A stretch of DNA of 64,000 nucleotides from Paraspadella gotoi (Eukaryota > Chaetognatha), in assembly GCA_051294375.1 (NCBI GenBank), contig CM119265.1, positions 6,271,489-6,335,488 of the forward strand, read 5' to 3'. The position numbers were made by a program, and so were the translations under genes. The notes below the pieces were generated by a model, which was not told where the DNA came from, made no database searches, and saw only the letters and a program-made list of their open reading frames with translations. Positions 13,157 to 25,479 of this stretch are shown piece after piece (position 1 is the first letter of the stretch; each line of letters opens with the position of its first letter).

Positions 13157-13889
13157 GGAGAAGATACAATAATTATAAAACGAAATGATATTAGGAGATT
13201 AGGTTTTAGTTCAAACGGGCTAACGTAGAAATTAAACCAAAGTGTGAAACGTCGTGAAGACAGACTGTGGACGTGAGACGAACAGGAAACTGCGTCGGGT
13301 CGACCGTTTGGTGAGGCGAAGGTGTGAATTCTAGGATTGAGAGGCGTGCGATTCGACTGCGTGAATCTTTTCTTTTCGGCCTCGATCTTTTTTTTAATTC
13401 CTTCTTTTTTTTCACGTCGAAAACTTTTTTTTTTCTTCTGTTCAGGAAATCGAGACAAAAAATAAATTGTTAAGTGTCTGTTCTTGTCTGTACTAAACAG
13501 ACCGTTTTTTTTATTACTTATCTTTATTCATGAGAAGGCGACTGAAGGTCAGCCTGGGATTCGAGGAGAGGAGAGATGGGGGGAGCGAGATAGCGAGGAG
13601 TATAAGGAAAATTAGAGGGGGGGGCATAAATACAAAGTGCTCAGTTGTCCGTGAACTAAATGGCTTCATTTTTTTAAGGTTATTCCGGGCATTTAATACG
13701 TCGAAGCATAATAGCCCGCGCGGAAAAAATAAGTAGAGTTTCATTCATTAGGATTTTTAGAAATTGAAATAATAAAAAGGGTCATAAATAAATAAGAAAT
13801 AAATAAGAAAATGAATACGAAAAAAAAATGGTGAGCTTTGCCTCACGGACTGACGTTAATACATTTCCGGATAATATTATAAATCTATT

Positions 13890-14015
13890 TCAGTATCAAT
13901 GTCAGTTTTGTGAAAATGTCGGCCTCAGTTTCAGTATCAATGCTCAGTTTGTGAAAATGTCGGCCTCAGTTTTTCGAGTATCAATGTCGGTTTGTGAAAA
14001 TGTCGGCCTCAGTTT
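13890..14015. repeat. ~42-bp minisatellite, three units (unit A)
   Basis: Three tandem units built on TCAGTATCAATGTCAGTTTG followed by TGAAAATGTCGGCCTCAG. The same triplet of units occurs in duplication unit B at 19963-20085. Confidence 0.9.
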
Positions 14016-14029
14016 CTCTGTTTCTCCCT

Positions 14030-14115
14030 TATATATCTTGTGGCTACATACGAATGCCACTCGTGGGCGAAACCACGATTGCCGAACCCAAAGGTCAAGG
14101 GTTCGAGCCCGAGGC
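14030..14115 (+). repeat. tRNA-derived SINE-like fragment (unit A)
   Basis: GGGTTCGAGCCC at 14099-14110 is a good RNA polymerase III B-box in a tRNA-like setting (AACCCAAAGGTC just before it). The A-box is not convincing and no tRNA cloverleaf can be drawn, so a SINE fragment is more likely than a tRNA gene. The second copy has its B-box at 20170-20181. Confidence 0.45.
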
Positions 14116-14859
14116 TGGAACATGTAATATCGATATCCGGATTCCATTGATAGAGCACAGATTACAATGGCCATAAAAAAAAATTTCGGGCGGGAACTGT
14201 CGATTTTAGATCGAGCGGAATCTAAGTCCCTTCACTCTATTTACTATACTGAACGAATTCGATTTAAAATTTTTAAAAAAAGTAAATTTCCTTCTTTCTC
14301 TACATTCTATTCAACTACTTCACTAGATATGTTGAGTCAACTACATCACTCATCTAATTCTCATATCTCTCTCTCTTCCAAAACTTTCCTCGTTCGCTTA
14401 ATGCTCTACTTTTCGACGGATCTTCAATGAAAAGGCCGGGGGGAAAAAAAAATTGTACGAGAAGTAAAGAGGGGGAAGTCAAAAAATTACGACGACGACG
14501 CCGACGACGACTAAGTAAGAGAAAAAAAGAAAAGCGAATAATAAATTCCTACTTTTGCCACAAGAAAAGAAAAAGTGGGGAAAAAAAGAGATTGATTCTT
14601 GCGATTCTCTCCTTTCCTCTTTTATTATTTTCCCATCTTCCTCTCTGCGTCTACAACGGATGCCCTAATTTATACTTCTCTCTCTCCAGAGATAATTGGG
14701 GTATTTACGATTCCTTCGTCATATAAGCCGCGCGTCGAAGGGGAAAGTGTGAGCGAGAGAGGAGAGAGGGAGTGGGAAGAGATTATGAGGAGAGAGATGA
14801 GTATAGAAGAAGAGAGAGAAACCGAGAGAGAGCAGAGCTAAACGTGAGAGAGAGATAAT

Positions 14860-14895
<36 letters not shown>

Positions 14896-15710
14896 TAAGA
14901 CGGAGCCGGGATCGGAAAGGTATCTAGCGAGAGCGATATATTCCCAGATTAAAATCGCCAAGGATTCATCATCTTTCTTGTGTCTCACGAAGAACGAGTA
15001 CCTGGGAAAAAAAAGAGAGAGGACAGTGTTCGTCGAGAAGAGAGAGAGAGAGAGACTAAGAGAGAGAGAGAGAGAGAGAGAGAGAATCGTCGGTACGATT
15101 CATCTTTCGTTATTTTCCGAATCATAATTTTGCTCTGACGAATCGAAAAACTATATTTTCTCATTTTCCCGCTAATTTTTGTTTTCTCGGTCATATTTCT
15201 CTTTTTTTATCCCCCTTTATTCCTAAACGTTTTTTTTTTTTCGCCCTCCACTTTTTCCCCCATTCTCCCCATTCTCCCTTCATTCTCCCTCATTTCCTCC
15301 ATTTCTTCGTTCTTCTAATTCTCCCACTCCCTATTCTGCCCGTCCATTTTCGATCTCGACGCTCGACAGGTGGGGGAAACCGGACAGGTGTTGGTAACAA
15401 ATTTCCTGCGATCTGATCAAAGGTGAAATCTCGTCTTTTTCAAGATGAGGATAGGAAAGTAATCGCAACACTGATTGCTTTATTCCTATTTGATTGCTTT
15501 AATGCTTGATTCTCGTTATTGGTTATTACGTTTGTCATACGCTTCGCCCATGTTGGGGGAAAAAATCATATTTCCTGTCACCAATCAAAATCTCCAAGCG
15601 TCCGCCCGAACACCATGGTTATGAAAGCACCATGACAGGATGGGATAATATCGCTGACTCTTTCGTGATGAATTATTCCATTATTCATGACCGACTATCT
15701 TTCTCCACCC

Positions 15711-15813
<103 letters not shown>

Positions 15814-16077
15814 AACATGACGCGTATTTCTCACTCTAAGCTTCATCAATTTTTCAAGTGGAGGAGATCTTTAGCCCCTCCCCCTGGCCATCCAGCGTCG
15901 TCCCCACAACACGACCGAGACATTACAACCCCATTACCGCAGCCGTAGGCCACCACACCCTCCAACCACCGACGCCACCACGCCTCTCTCCACGCCCACG
16001 TTTCTTGCGTCCGCCATTTTTGAGTGGCCATCAGCTTTGACCTTTTGTTTTTCTATGGCTCTCTCGTTCACTCGCTA

Positions 16078-16079
<2 letters not shown>

Positions 16080-16152
<73 letters not shown>
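16080..16152. repeat. (CT)n microsatellite (unit A, second of two)
   Basis: A tract of about 73 bases followed by TTGCTTTCCTAGAGAACC, the same right flank that follows the single CT tract of unit B. Confidence 0.96.
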
Positions 16153-16154
<2 letters not shown>

Positions 16155-16314
16155 CTTTCCTAGAGAACCAGTAAATGCGATTACAACTTTTTACGCTACA
16201 TAAGCATTAGTTATTGATAGAAATTATCTTTCCAGCGAACACGTTTTTCAAAAAAAAAAACTCAGATGAAGTTTATAATAAAATTATTCAAAATTTTAAT
16301 TTCTTAATTCAAAG

Positions 16315-16635
16315 GTACAACGAAACCGCAGACTTTTGCGACGGGGGCCACTTGAAGATCTTCAGCGTCCCGACGTTGATGCCCGATCACAACAATCACA
16401 ACAACGTCGACGGCGACCATAGCTACCGCGCCAACGGCATCGGCGCGCTCCGCAATGGCGTTGCTAACGGCAGGCCCAACGGCATCGCCAACGGGGTGGG
16501 CGTCGTCGGCGAGGAATTCGGAAAGAATCGCAAAAACGCGTCGACTTTACTGTACGATCTCTGCGGCGACTACAGGGAGAACCGCATCGATCTCAGCGTC
16601 TACACGCCGAGGAACAACATCTTGCTGGACTACAG
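16315..16635 (+). CDS. Exon 3A: CUB1, with Asn/Gly-rich insertion
   Basis: Acceptor AATTCAAAG|G, donor ACTACAG|GTTGGC; 321 bases, phase 2 to 2. The peptide starts YNETADFCDGGHLKIF (the CUB Cys-x-x-Gly strand), then carries an insertion of about 50 residues rich in Asn, Gly and His (for example GVANGRPNGIANGVGVVG), then resumes as LLYDLCGDYRENRIDLSVY and NNILLDYR, the last CUB cysteine and following strands. The insertion is unusual for CUB and probably forms a surface loop. The ORF continues past the donor, but the joined product (LLDYRSLDSQQRSSGF) fits CUB far better. Confidence 0.8.
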
Positions 16636-17055
16636 GTTGGCGCGCAAGATGGTCGATTTTGGAATGCTAAAAACAGCGAAGTTATCGAGTAATTTAGTCC
16701 CTAGAGTCCCTCGTCCCTTCAACCTTGAATCGTTAAAACGCGGAGTGTTGATCTTTTAAACCAATTCGTTTTTTTTTCCCGCCGGAACGAAAAAAAAAAA
16801 GACCTTAAATTCTCCGCGAAACACCAAATCTCCCCAAATATGCAAATGAGATTAAGAAGAGAGTTGATCCTTTTTGGCCCCGACGGAGGGACAACTTAAA
16901 GGCTCTTAGGAGTCGGTCCGTCTTTCTATGTTGTTATTGTCTAATGTATATAAATATAAATATTAATTTGTTCATCGTTCGTTTGAAGTGGTATTTTATA
17001 TTAATCTAATGAATATTTATAAAAAAGTAATATATATATATTCTAAAATATTAAG

Positions 17056-17058
<3 letters not shown>

Positions 17059-17127
<69 letters not shown>
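17059..17127. repeat. (GA)n microsatellite (unit A)
   Basis: A pure tract here. The unit B counterpart (23503-23570) is interrupted by several single-base slips. Confidence 0.93.
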
Positions 17128-17130
<3 letters not shown>

Positions 17131-17556
17131 AAAAGGGAAACAGAGAAAACGCAATAATTTTTTGTTACTCGTTAAATGAAGCGTAAATGGATTTCTTAGT
17201 CCCACGAAGGAATGTGATTCCAGCTGAGACTGAATTGTTTTTTTCTTATTCGCCCTGATTTACTTTATCGCTCCTTTTATACTCCATTCAGAGGCAATTA
17301 ACGGGTAAAGGTTACACTTTTTAATTGCCTCCGAAGAAACGGAGCGAAAGTCTAATGGAAGGAGTGAAATGGGCCACCTGCTCTCCGGCACTTAGCGTGA
17401 AATAGTCGGAAAAAATGAATTGGGGCAACGACCTACTTTTTTTGGAATCTGCGTTTTTATTCATAAAGATATTTTATAAAATGTAAACAGACAAACAGTT
17501 GAAAAAAAATAAATAAAATGGACTAACAAAATTAAGGCAAGTGGAGAAAAAAGTAA

Positions 17557-17652
17557 GGGGAATGAACCCGGAACTCAAGGTTGGTGAACGGGTACTTAGC
17601 TGTCCAAAACCAATGGGACGAGCTGAGGTTTACCTAGCTATACGGGAGGCGA
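17557..17652 (-). repeat. tRNA-derived SINE-like fragment (unit A)
   Basis: On the minus strand it reads a possible A-box (TAGCTAGGTAAACC), then about 60 bases later CGGGTTCATTCCC, a near-consensus B-box. It has the length and spacing of a tRNA head, but no clean cloverleaf. The copy in unit B is at about 24005-24100. Confidence 0.45.
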
Positions 17653-17975
17653 AATTTAGGATTCAAAGTTAAAAAATAACGTCTTAACGCTCAATCGTGG
17701 TTCATGTCTGTTTTCTCGTCACGGTCATATATTTAAGCGTGACAAGTCGTTTTAACCCTGCGTTTGCAAAATGTTTCTCCCAAATTCCTTCGGGCCGCAG
17801 CCCGGTGAACCACGATTCCCACCCAGTTGGCGGGAACGCGGAACGCCACGTCCATTTGCAAACCGGAAAATGTTCTCGCGAGGGGGCGGTTAGGAGCAGG
17901 GAATCGTACATCGCATTTTCCTGACAAATCCATGTTCTTCCCCTCTCCCTATCGTTATTCCCGAAATTCTCGCAG

Positions 17976-18096
17976 CCTGGATTCGCAACAACGAAGTTCC
18001 GGGTTTAAGATCAATTTCAAGTTTTTCGTGGAGAATCAGTTGGACGAAGCGAGAAGCGACGGAAAGCCCATCGCATTCACCAAATGCGACAAAGAG
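17976..18096 (+). CDS. Exon 4A: CUB1 C-terminal strands
   Basis: Acceptor TTCTCGCAG|C, donor GAG|GTTCGT; 121 bases, phase 2 to 0. The peptide LDSQQRSSGFKINFKFFVEN is the canonical end of a CUB domain (SGF-x-I-x-F-x-F). It is followed by a linker of about 20 residues reaching the CGGTEC of exon 5. Identical in reading frame to exon 4B. Confidence 0.83.
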
Positions 18097-19037
18097 GTTC
18101 GTTGAATTCACAATCTTTCATCGTTTGAGTGAATTTAATTGTTTAAACTAAATTCGATAAAGAGCTTTTGTTCTAAATACAACTAAAAAGTTGGGAAAAA
18201 TCAAGTTGTTCATAGAAAATACAATAAAGAGATCAGAGAATGGAACTGTTTACGTTCCAGTTGTTGGTTGATAATGGGACAAAAAGAGAAAGAACCGAAA
18301 GCTTTTTCGGCCTAAAAAAGTTACGCCAAAAATAATCCTTTCTCTGCAAACTTCGTTGTAAACTCTTTCATTTTTTTTTTCCGCGCCCTTTCTTTCTTAT
18401 TTAGAAATAACAATCTTCCCATTGCATTAATTTCTGAACCCTATTTTTATTTTATTTAAAGCTCGTTTCCTTTTTCTGTATTATTTGTACATTACTAATC
18501 CTTACACTCTATATATTTCCCTCGAAACTTTTTCCAAAAAAAATGGTGAAAATCGTTTCCATTTTTTTCTCCGCGAATCCGTCGCCGCGACGGAGATCCG
18601 GCACCGGAAATAAATTGGCGGGAGTCCTGGTTTCCGGCCTCCGGCTCCGCATCCGGCTCCCGGCAGTATTTTCACTTTTTTCCCGGGATGAAACCGCATT
18701 TACTTTTTATGGTATCCGATAAAAAGAGCCCGGGAACGGCTTTTTCCCGAATTTATTCGTATTGTTCCCGCGGCACTTGTTTGGGACGTCTGTTTGTCCC
18801 TTTGTCGTTACTTCCTGAATCCTGGGTTTTATACTATATCTGCCCTTCCTCTCCTTCTCCCTCTGCCTCTCTTTCTGCCTCTCCTTCCTCTCCCTCTCTC
18901 TCGCTCTTTCTCCGCCCACCCCATCTTCGTCAGTTTCTGACTTTATTCCCGGACAACTATTATCGTTCAGTTTTCAAAGTATATATCATATAAGCGCATC
19001 GAAAACACGCCGTTTTTGTTTGTTTGTTTACATCTAG

Positions 19038-19170
19038 GTCAATCTCGTCCACGGGTGCGGCGGAACAGAGTGCGTCCTGACGTCGCCCGGACATCCGGGG
19101 ATTTATCCCCGGATTTTGAATGTCGATACATCATCACGGCGGCGCCGGGGAGGCAGATCAAGATCATCAA
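19038..19170 (+). pseudogene. Exon 5A: CUB2 start, one base short
   Basis: Acceptor TTTACATCTAG, donor ATCAA|GTAAGT. It reads VNLVHGCGGTECVLTSPGHP, a textbook CUB start (Cys ... SPGHPGIYP), but a run of four C at 19107-19110 breaks the frame where exon 5B has five. After the break this copy reads ILNVDTSS..., which is not CUB. The length is 133 instead of 134, so its donor phase also fails to match exon 6. This is either a base-call error in a homopolymer or a truly damaged copy. Confidence 0.8.
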
Positions 19171-19209
19171 GTAAGTTTGGGGTTTGGGAGAGAAAAAAAA
19201 CATCGTCGA

Positions 19210-19234
19210 NNNNNNNNNNNNNNNNNNNNNNNNN
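19210..19234. other. Assembly gap (25 N) between duplication units
   Basis: Exactly 25 N. Three other gaps have the same length (48444, 55073, 58953), so this is probably a placeholder of unknown true size. Confidence 0.99.
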
Positions 19235-19962
19235 GAGAAGATACAATAATTATAAAACGAAATGTTTGTAAAATTTGTTTATTAGGAGATTAGGTTTTAG
19301 TTCAAAGGGGCTAACGCAGAAATTAAACCCAAGTGTGAAACGTCGTGAAGACAGACTGTGGACGTGAGACGAACAGGAAACTGCGTCGGGTCGACCGTTT
19401 GGTGAGGCGAAGGTGTGAATTCTAGGATGAGAGGGTGCGATTCGACTGCGTGAATCTTTCTTTCGCCTCGATCTTTTTTTTAATTCCTTCTTTTTTATTC
19501 ACGTCGAAACTTTTTTTTTTTCTTCTTTCAGGAAATCGAGAACAAAAAATAAATTGTTAAGTGTCTGTTCTGTCTGTACTAAACAGACCGTTTTTTTATT
19601 ACTTATCTTTATTCATGAGAAGGCGAATGAAGGTCAGCCTGGGATTCGAGGAGAGGGAGAGGGAGATACGAGGGGGAGCGAGATAGCGAGGGAGTAAAGG
19701 GGAAAAAGAGAGGGGGGGGCATAAATACAAAGTGCTCAGTTGTCCGTGAACTAAATGGCTTCATTTTTTATAGGTTATTCCGGGCATTTAATACGTCGAA
19801 GCATAATAGCCCGCGCGGAAAAATAAGTAGAGTTTCATTCATTAGGATTTTTTAGAAATGAAAATAAAAAGGGTCATAAATAAGAAATGAATACGAAAAA
19901 AAATGGTGAGCTTTGCCTCACGGACTGACGTAATAACATTTCCGGATAAATTATAAATCTTT

Positions 19963-20085
19963 TCAGTATCAATGTCAGTTTGTGAAAATGTCGGCCTCAG
20001 TTTTCAGTATCAATGTCAGTTTGTGAAAATGTCGGCCTCAGTTTTCAGTATCAATGTCGGTTTGTGAAAATGTCGGCCTCAGTTT
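19963..20085. repeat. ~41-bp minisatellite, three units (unit B)
   Basis: Counterpart of 13890-14015. The units are more regular here than in unit A. Confidence 0.9.
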
Positions 20086-20099
20086 CTTCTGTTTCTCCC

Positions 20100-20190
20100 T
20101 TATATATCTTGTGGCTACATACGAATGCCACTCGTGGGCGAAACCACGATTGCCGAACCCAAAGGTCGAGGGTTCGAGCCCGAGGCTGAA
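20100..20190 (+). repeat. tRNA-derived SINE-like fragment (unit B)
   Basis: Counterpart of the fragment at 14030-14115. The B-box GGGTTCGAGCCC lies at 20170-20181. Confidence 0.45.
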
Positions 20191-20240
20191 CATGTAAATC
20201 GATATCCGGATCCATTGTAGAGCACCAGATTACAAGGCCA

Positions 20241-20924
20241 NNNNNNNNNNNNNNNNNNNNNNNNNNNNNNNNNNNNNNNNNNNNNNNNNNNNNNNNNNNN
20301 NNNNNNNNNNNNNNNNNNNNNNNNNNNNNNNNNNNNNNNNNNNNNNNNNNNNNNNNNNNNNNNNNNNNNNNNNNNNNNNNNNNNNNNNNNNNNNNNNNNN
20401 NNNNNNNNNNNNNNNNNNNNNNNNNNNNNNNNNNNNNNNNNNNNNNNNNNNNNNNNNNNNNNNNNNNNNNNNNNNNNNNNNNNNNNNNNNNNNNNNNNNN
20501 NNNNNNNNNNNNNNNNNNNNNNNNNNNNNNNNNNNNNNNNNNNNNNNNNNNNNNNNNNNNNNNNNNNNNNNNNNNNNNNNNNNNNNNNNNNNNNNNNNNN
20601 NNNNNNNNNNNNNNNNNNNNNNNNNNNNNNNNNNNNNNNNNNNNNNNNNNNNNNNNNNNNNNNNNNNNNNNNNNNNNNNNNNNNNNNNNNNNNNNNNNNN
20701 NNNNNNNNNNNNNNNNNNNNNNNNNNNNNNNNNNNNNNNNNNNNNNNNNNNNNNNNNNNNNNNNNNNNNNNNNNNNNNNNNNNNNNNNNNNNNNNNNNNN
20801 NNNNNNNNNNNNNNNNNNNNNNNNNNNNNNNNNNNNNNNNNNNNNNNNNNNNNNNNNNNNNNNNNNNNNNNNNNNNNNNNNNNNNNNNNNNNNNNNNNNN
20901 NNNNNNNNNNNNNNNNNNNNNNNN
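20241..20924. other. Assembly gap (684 N)
   Basis: Both edges carry ACAAGGCCA, and the matching place in unit A has no such insert (continuous near 14160-14180). The gap may therefore represent little or no real sequence. Confidence 0.99.
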
Positions 20925-21484
20925 ACAAGGCCATGAAAAAAAAATTTAGGGGGGAACTGTCGATTTTAGATCGAGCGGAAATCTAAGTACCTTCACTCTA
21001 TTCCGTTTGACTGAACAAATTCGATTTAAAATTTGTAAAAAAGTCATTTCCTTCTTTCTCTCATTATATTCAACACTCACTACATCTCTCTAATTCCTCT
21101 ATCTCTCTCTCTTCAAAACTTTCCTCGTTCGCTAATGCTCTACTTTCGACGGATCTTCAATGAAAAGCCGGGGGAAAAAAAAATTGTACGAGAAGTAAAG
21201 AGGGGGAAGTCAAAAAATTACGACGACGACGACGACGACGACTTAGTAAAAAAAAAGAAAAGCGAATAATAAATTCCTACTTTTGCACAAGAAAAGAAAA
21301 AAGGGGGAAAAAAAAGAGATTGATTCTGCGATTCTCTCCTTTCCTCTTTTATTATTTTCCATCTTCCTCTCTCGTCCTCAACGGTGCCCTAATTTTCTTC
21401 TCTCTTTCCAGAGATAATTGGGATTACGATTCCTTCGTCATAAGCCCGCGCGTCGGAAGGGGAAAGGTGAGCGAGAGAGAGAGA

Positions 21485-21864
21485 NNNNNNNNNNNNNNNN
21501 NNNNNNNNNNNNNNNNNNNNNNNNNNNNNNNNNNNNNNNNNNNNNNNNNNNNNNNNNNNNNNNNNNNNNNNNNNNNNNNNNNNNNNNNNNNNNNNNNNNN
21601 NNNNNNNNNNNNNNNNNNNNNNNNNNNNNNNNNNNNNNNNNNNNNNNNNNNNNNNNNNNNNNNNNNNNNNNNNNNNNNNNNNNNNNNNNNNNNNNNNNNN
21701 NNNNNNNNNNNNNNNNNNNNNNNNNNNNNNNNNNNNNNNNNNNNNNNNNNNNNNNNNNNNNNNNNNNNNNNNNNNNNNNNNNNNNNNNNNNNNNNNNNNN
21801 NNNNNNNNNNNNNNNNNNNNNNNNNNNNNNNNNNNNNNNNNNNNNNNNNNNNNNNNNNNNNNNN
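21485..21864. other. Assembly gap (380 N)
   Basis: Replaces the GA-rich stretch seen in unit A at about 14756-15085, so the missing content can be read from the other copy. Confidence 0.99.
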
Positions 21865-22502
21865 GAGAGAATCGTCGGACGATTCATCTTTCGTATTTTC
21901 CGAATCATAAATTTTGCTCTGACGAATCGAAAAACTATATTTTCTCATTTTCCCGCCTAATTTTTTTTTCTCGGTCGATTTTTTTCGATTTCTCTTTTTT
22001 TCCCCCTTTATTCCTAAACGTTTTTTTTNNNNNNNNNNNNNNNNNNNNNNNNNNNNNNNNNNNNNNNNNATTCTCCCTCATTCTCCTCCATTCTCTTCGT
22101 TCTTCTCAATTCTCCCCTATTCTCCCCATTTCTGCACCTGTCCCACTTTTCGATCTCGACGCTCGACAGGTGGGGAAACCGATCAGGTGTTGGTACAAAT
22201 TCCTCGGCGATCCTGATCAAAGGATGAAACTCGTCTTTTTCAAGATGAGGATAGGAAAGTAAGTCGCAACACTGATTGCTTTATTCCTTTGATTGCTTTA
22301 ATGCTTGATTTGTTATTGGTTATTACGTGTCATACGCTTCGCCCATGTTGGGGGAAAAATCATATTTCCTGTCACCAATCAAATCTCCAAGCGTCCGCCC
22401 GAACACCATGGTTATGAAGCACCATGACAGGATGGGATAATATCGCTGACTCTTTCGTGATGAATTATTCCATTATTCATGACCGACTATCTTTCTCCAC
22501 CC

Positions 22503-22505
<3 letters not shown>

Positions 22506-22600
<95 letters not shown>
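22506..22600. repeat. (CT)n microsatellite (unit B)
   Basis: Single tract where unit A has two separated by unique sequence. Left flank ...CTTTCTCCACCCCTC and right flank TTGCTTTCCTAGAG match the outer edges of the unit A pair. Confidence 0.96.
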
Positions 22601-22601
<1 letters not shown>

Positions 22602-22761
22602 CTTTCCTAGAGAACCAGTAAATGCGATTACAACTTTTTACGCTACATAAGCATTAGTTATTGATAGAAATTATCTTTCCAGCGAACACGTTTTTCAAAA
22701 AAAAAAACTCAGATGAAGTTTATAATAAAATTATTCGAAATTGTTATTTCTTAATTCAAAG

Positions 22762-23082
22762 GTACAACGAAACCGCAGACTTTTGCGACGGGGGCCACTT
22801 GAAGATCTTCAGCGTCCCGACGTTGATGCCCGATCACAACAATCACAACAACGTCGACGGCGACCATAGCTACCGCGCCAACGGCATCGGCGCGCTCCGC
22901 AATGGCGTTGCTAACGGCAGGCCCAACGGCATCGCCAACGGGGTGGGCGTCGTCGGCGAGGAATTCGGAAAGAATCGCAAAAACGCGTCGACTTTACTGT
23001 ACGATCTCTGCGGCGACTACAGGGAGAACCGCATCGATCTCAGCGTCTACACGCCGAGGAACAACATCTTGCTGGACTACAG
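22762..23082 (+). CDS. Exon 3B: CUB1, with Asn/Gly-rich insertion
   Basis: Same splice signals, length (321) and peptide as exon 3A. The coding part is identical as far as I can align it by eye, while the flanking intron differs by several indels. Coding identity with noisier introns would fit either selection or polishing with transcript or short-read data. Confidence 0.82.
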
Positions 23083-24420
23083 GTTGGCGCGCAAGATGGT
23101 CGATTTTGGAATGCTAAAACAGCGTAGTTATCGAGTAATTTAGTCCCTAGAGTCCCTCGTCCCTTCAACCTTGAATCGTTAAAACGCGGAGTGTTGATCT
23201 TTTAAACCAATTCGTTTTTTTCCCGCCGGAACGAAAAAAAAGACTTTAAATTCTCCGCGAAACACCAAATCTCCCCAAATATGCAAATGAGATTAAGAAG
23301 AGAGTTGATCCTTTTCGCCCCCGACGGAGGGACAACTTAAAGGCTCTTAGGAGTCGGTCCGTCTTTCTATGTTGTTATTGTCTAATGTATATAAATATAA
23401 ATATTAATTTGTTCATCGTTCGTTTGAAGTGGTATTTTATATTAATCTAATGAATATTTATAAGTTAATATATAAATATTCTAAAAATAATTAAGAAAAG
23501 AGGAGAGAGAGAGAGAGAAGAGAGAGAGAAGAGAGAGAAGAAGAGAGAGAGAGAGAGAGAGAGAGAGAAGAAAAAGGGAAACAGAGAAAACGCAATAATT
23601 TTTTGTTACTCGTTAAATGAAGGCGTAAATGGTTTCTTAGTCCCACGAAGGAATGTGATTCCAGCTGAGACTGAATTGTTTTTTTCTTATTCGCCCTGAT
23701 TTACTTTATCGCTCCTTTTATACTCCATTCAGAGGCAATTAACGGGTAAAGGTTACACTTTTTAATTGCCTCCGAAGAAACGGAGCGAAAGTCTAATGGA
23801 AGGAGTGAAATGGGCCACCTGCTCTCCGGCACTTACCTTGAAATCGTCGGAAAAAACGAAATGGGGCAACGACCTACTTCTTTTGGAATCTGCGTTTTTA
23901 TTCATAAAGATATTTATAAAATGTAAACAGACAAATAGTTTAAAAAAAATAAATAAAATGGACTAACAAAATTAACTAAGTTATGGCAACGGAGAAAAAA
24001 GTAAGGGGAATGAACCCGGAACTCAAGGTTGGTGAACGGGTACTTAGCTGTCCAAACCAATGGGACGAGCTGAGGTTTACCTAGCTATACGGGAGGCGAA
24101 TTTAGGATTCAAAGTTAAAAAATAACGTCTTAACGCTCAATCGTGGTTCATGTCTGTTTTCTCGTCACGGTCATATATTTAAGCGTGACAAGTCGTTTTA
24201 ACCCTGCGTTTGCAAATGTTTCTCCCAAATTCCTTCGGGGCCGCAGCCCGGTGAACCACGATTCCCACCCAGTTGGCGGGAACGCGGAACGCCACGTCAT
24301 TTGCAAACCGGAAAATGTTCTCGCGAGGGGGCGGTTAGGAGCAGGGAATCGTACATCGCATTTTCCTGACAAATCCATGTTCTTCCCCTCTCCCTTTCGT
24401 TATTCCCGAAATTCTCGCAG

Positions 24421-24541
24421 CCTGGATTCGCAACAACGAAGTTCCGGGTTTAAGATCAATTTCAAGTTTTTCGTGGAGAATCAGTTGGACGAAGCGAGAA
24501 GCGACGGAAAGCCCATCGCATTCACCAAATGCGACAAAGAG
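24421..24541 (+). CDS. Exon 4B: CUB1 C-terminal strands
   Basis: Same as exon 4A: SGFKINFKFF motif, phase 2 to 0, donor GAG|GTTCGT. Only one of the two copies should be used in the transcript model. Using both would repeat the end of CUB1 and the start of CUB2. Confidence 0.83.
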
Positions 24542-25479
24542 GTTCGTTGAATTCACAATCTTTCATCGTTTGAGTGAATTTAATTGTTTAAACTAAATTC
24601 GATAAAGAGCTTTTGTTCTAAATACAACTAAAAAGTTGGGAAAAATCAAGTTGTTCATAGAAAATACAATAAAGAGATCAGAGAATGGAACTGTTTACGT
24701 TCCAGTTGTTGGTTGATAATGGGACAAAAAAGAGAAAGAACCGAAAGCTTTTTCGGCCTAAAAAAGTTACGCCAAAAATAATCCTTTCTCTGCAAACTTC
24801 GTTGTAAACTCTTTCATTTTTTTTTCCGCGCCCTTTCTTTCTTATTTAGAAATAACAATCTTCCCATTGCATTAATTTCTGAACCCTATTTTTATTTTAT
24901 TTAAAGCTCGTTTCCTTTTTCTGTATTATTTGTACATTACTAATCCTTACACTCTATATATTTCCCTCGAAACTTTTTCCAAAAAAAATGGTGAAAATCG
25001 TTTCCATTTTTTCTCCGCGAATCCGTCGCCGCGACGGAGATCCGGCACCGGAAATAAATTGGCGGGAGTCCTGGTTTCCGGCCTCCGGCTCCGCATCCGG
25101 CTCCCGGCAGTATTTTCACTTTTTTCCCGGGATGAAACCGCATTTACTTTTTATGGTAACCGATAAAAAGAGCCCGGGAACGGCTTTTCCCGAATTTATT
25201 CGTATTGTTCCCGCGGCACTTGTTTGGGACGTCTGTTTGTCCCTTTGTCGTTACTTCCTGAATCCTGGGTTTTATACTATATCTGCCCTTCCTCTCCTTC
25301 TCCCTCTGCCTCTCTTTCTGCCTCCCCTTCCTCTCCCTCTCTCTCGCTCTTTCTCCGCCCACCCCATCTTCGTCAGTTTCTGACTTTATTCCCGGACAAC
25401 TATTATCGTTCAGTTTTCAAGTATATATCATATAAGCGCATCGAAAACACGCCGTTTTTGTTTGTTTGTTTACATCTAG

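Noticed and set aside
14030-14115. A tRNA gene
   Set aside because: Only the B-box is convincing; the T-stem does not pair over five bases and no anticodon arm can be drawn.
16636-16758. Extension of exon 3A beyond the donor (LARKMVDFG...)
   Set aside because: Joining to exon 4 at ACTACAG|GTTGGC gives a proper CUB strand, whereas the read-through peptide does not and differs between the two copies by frame.
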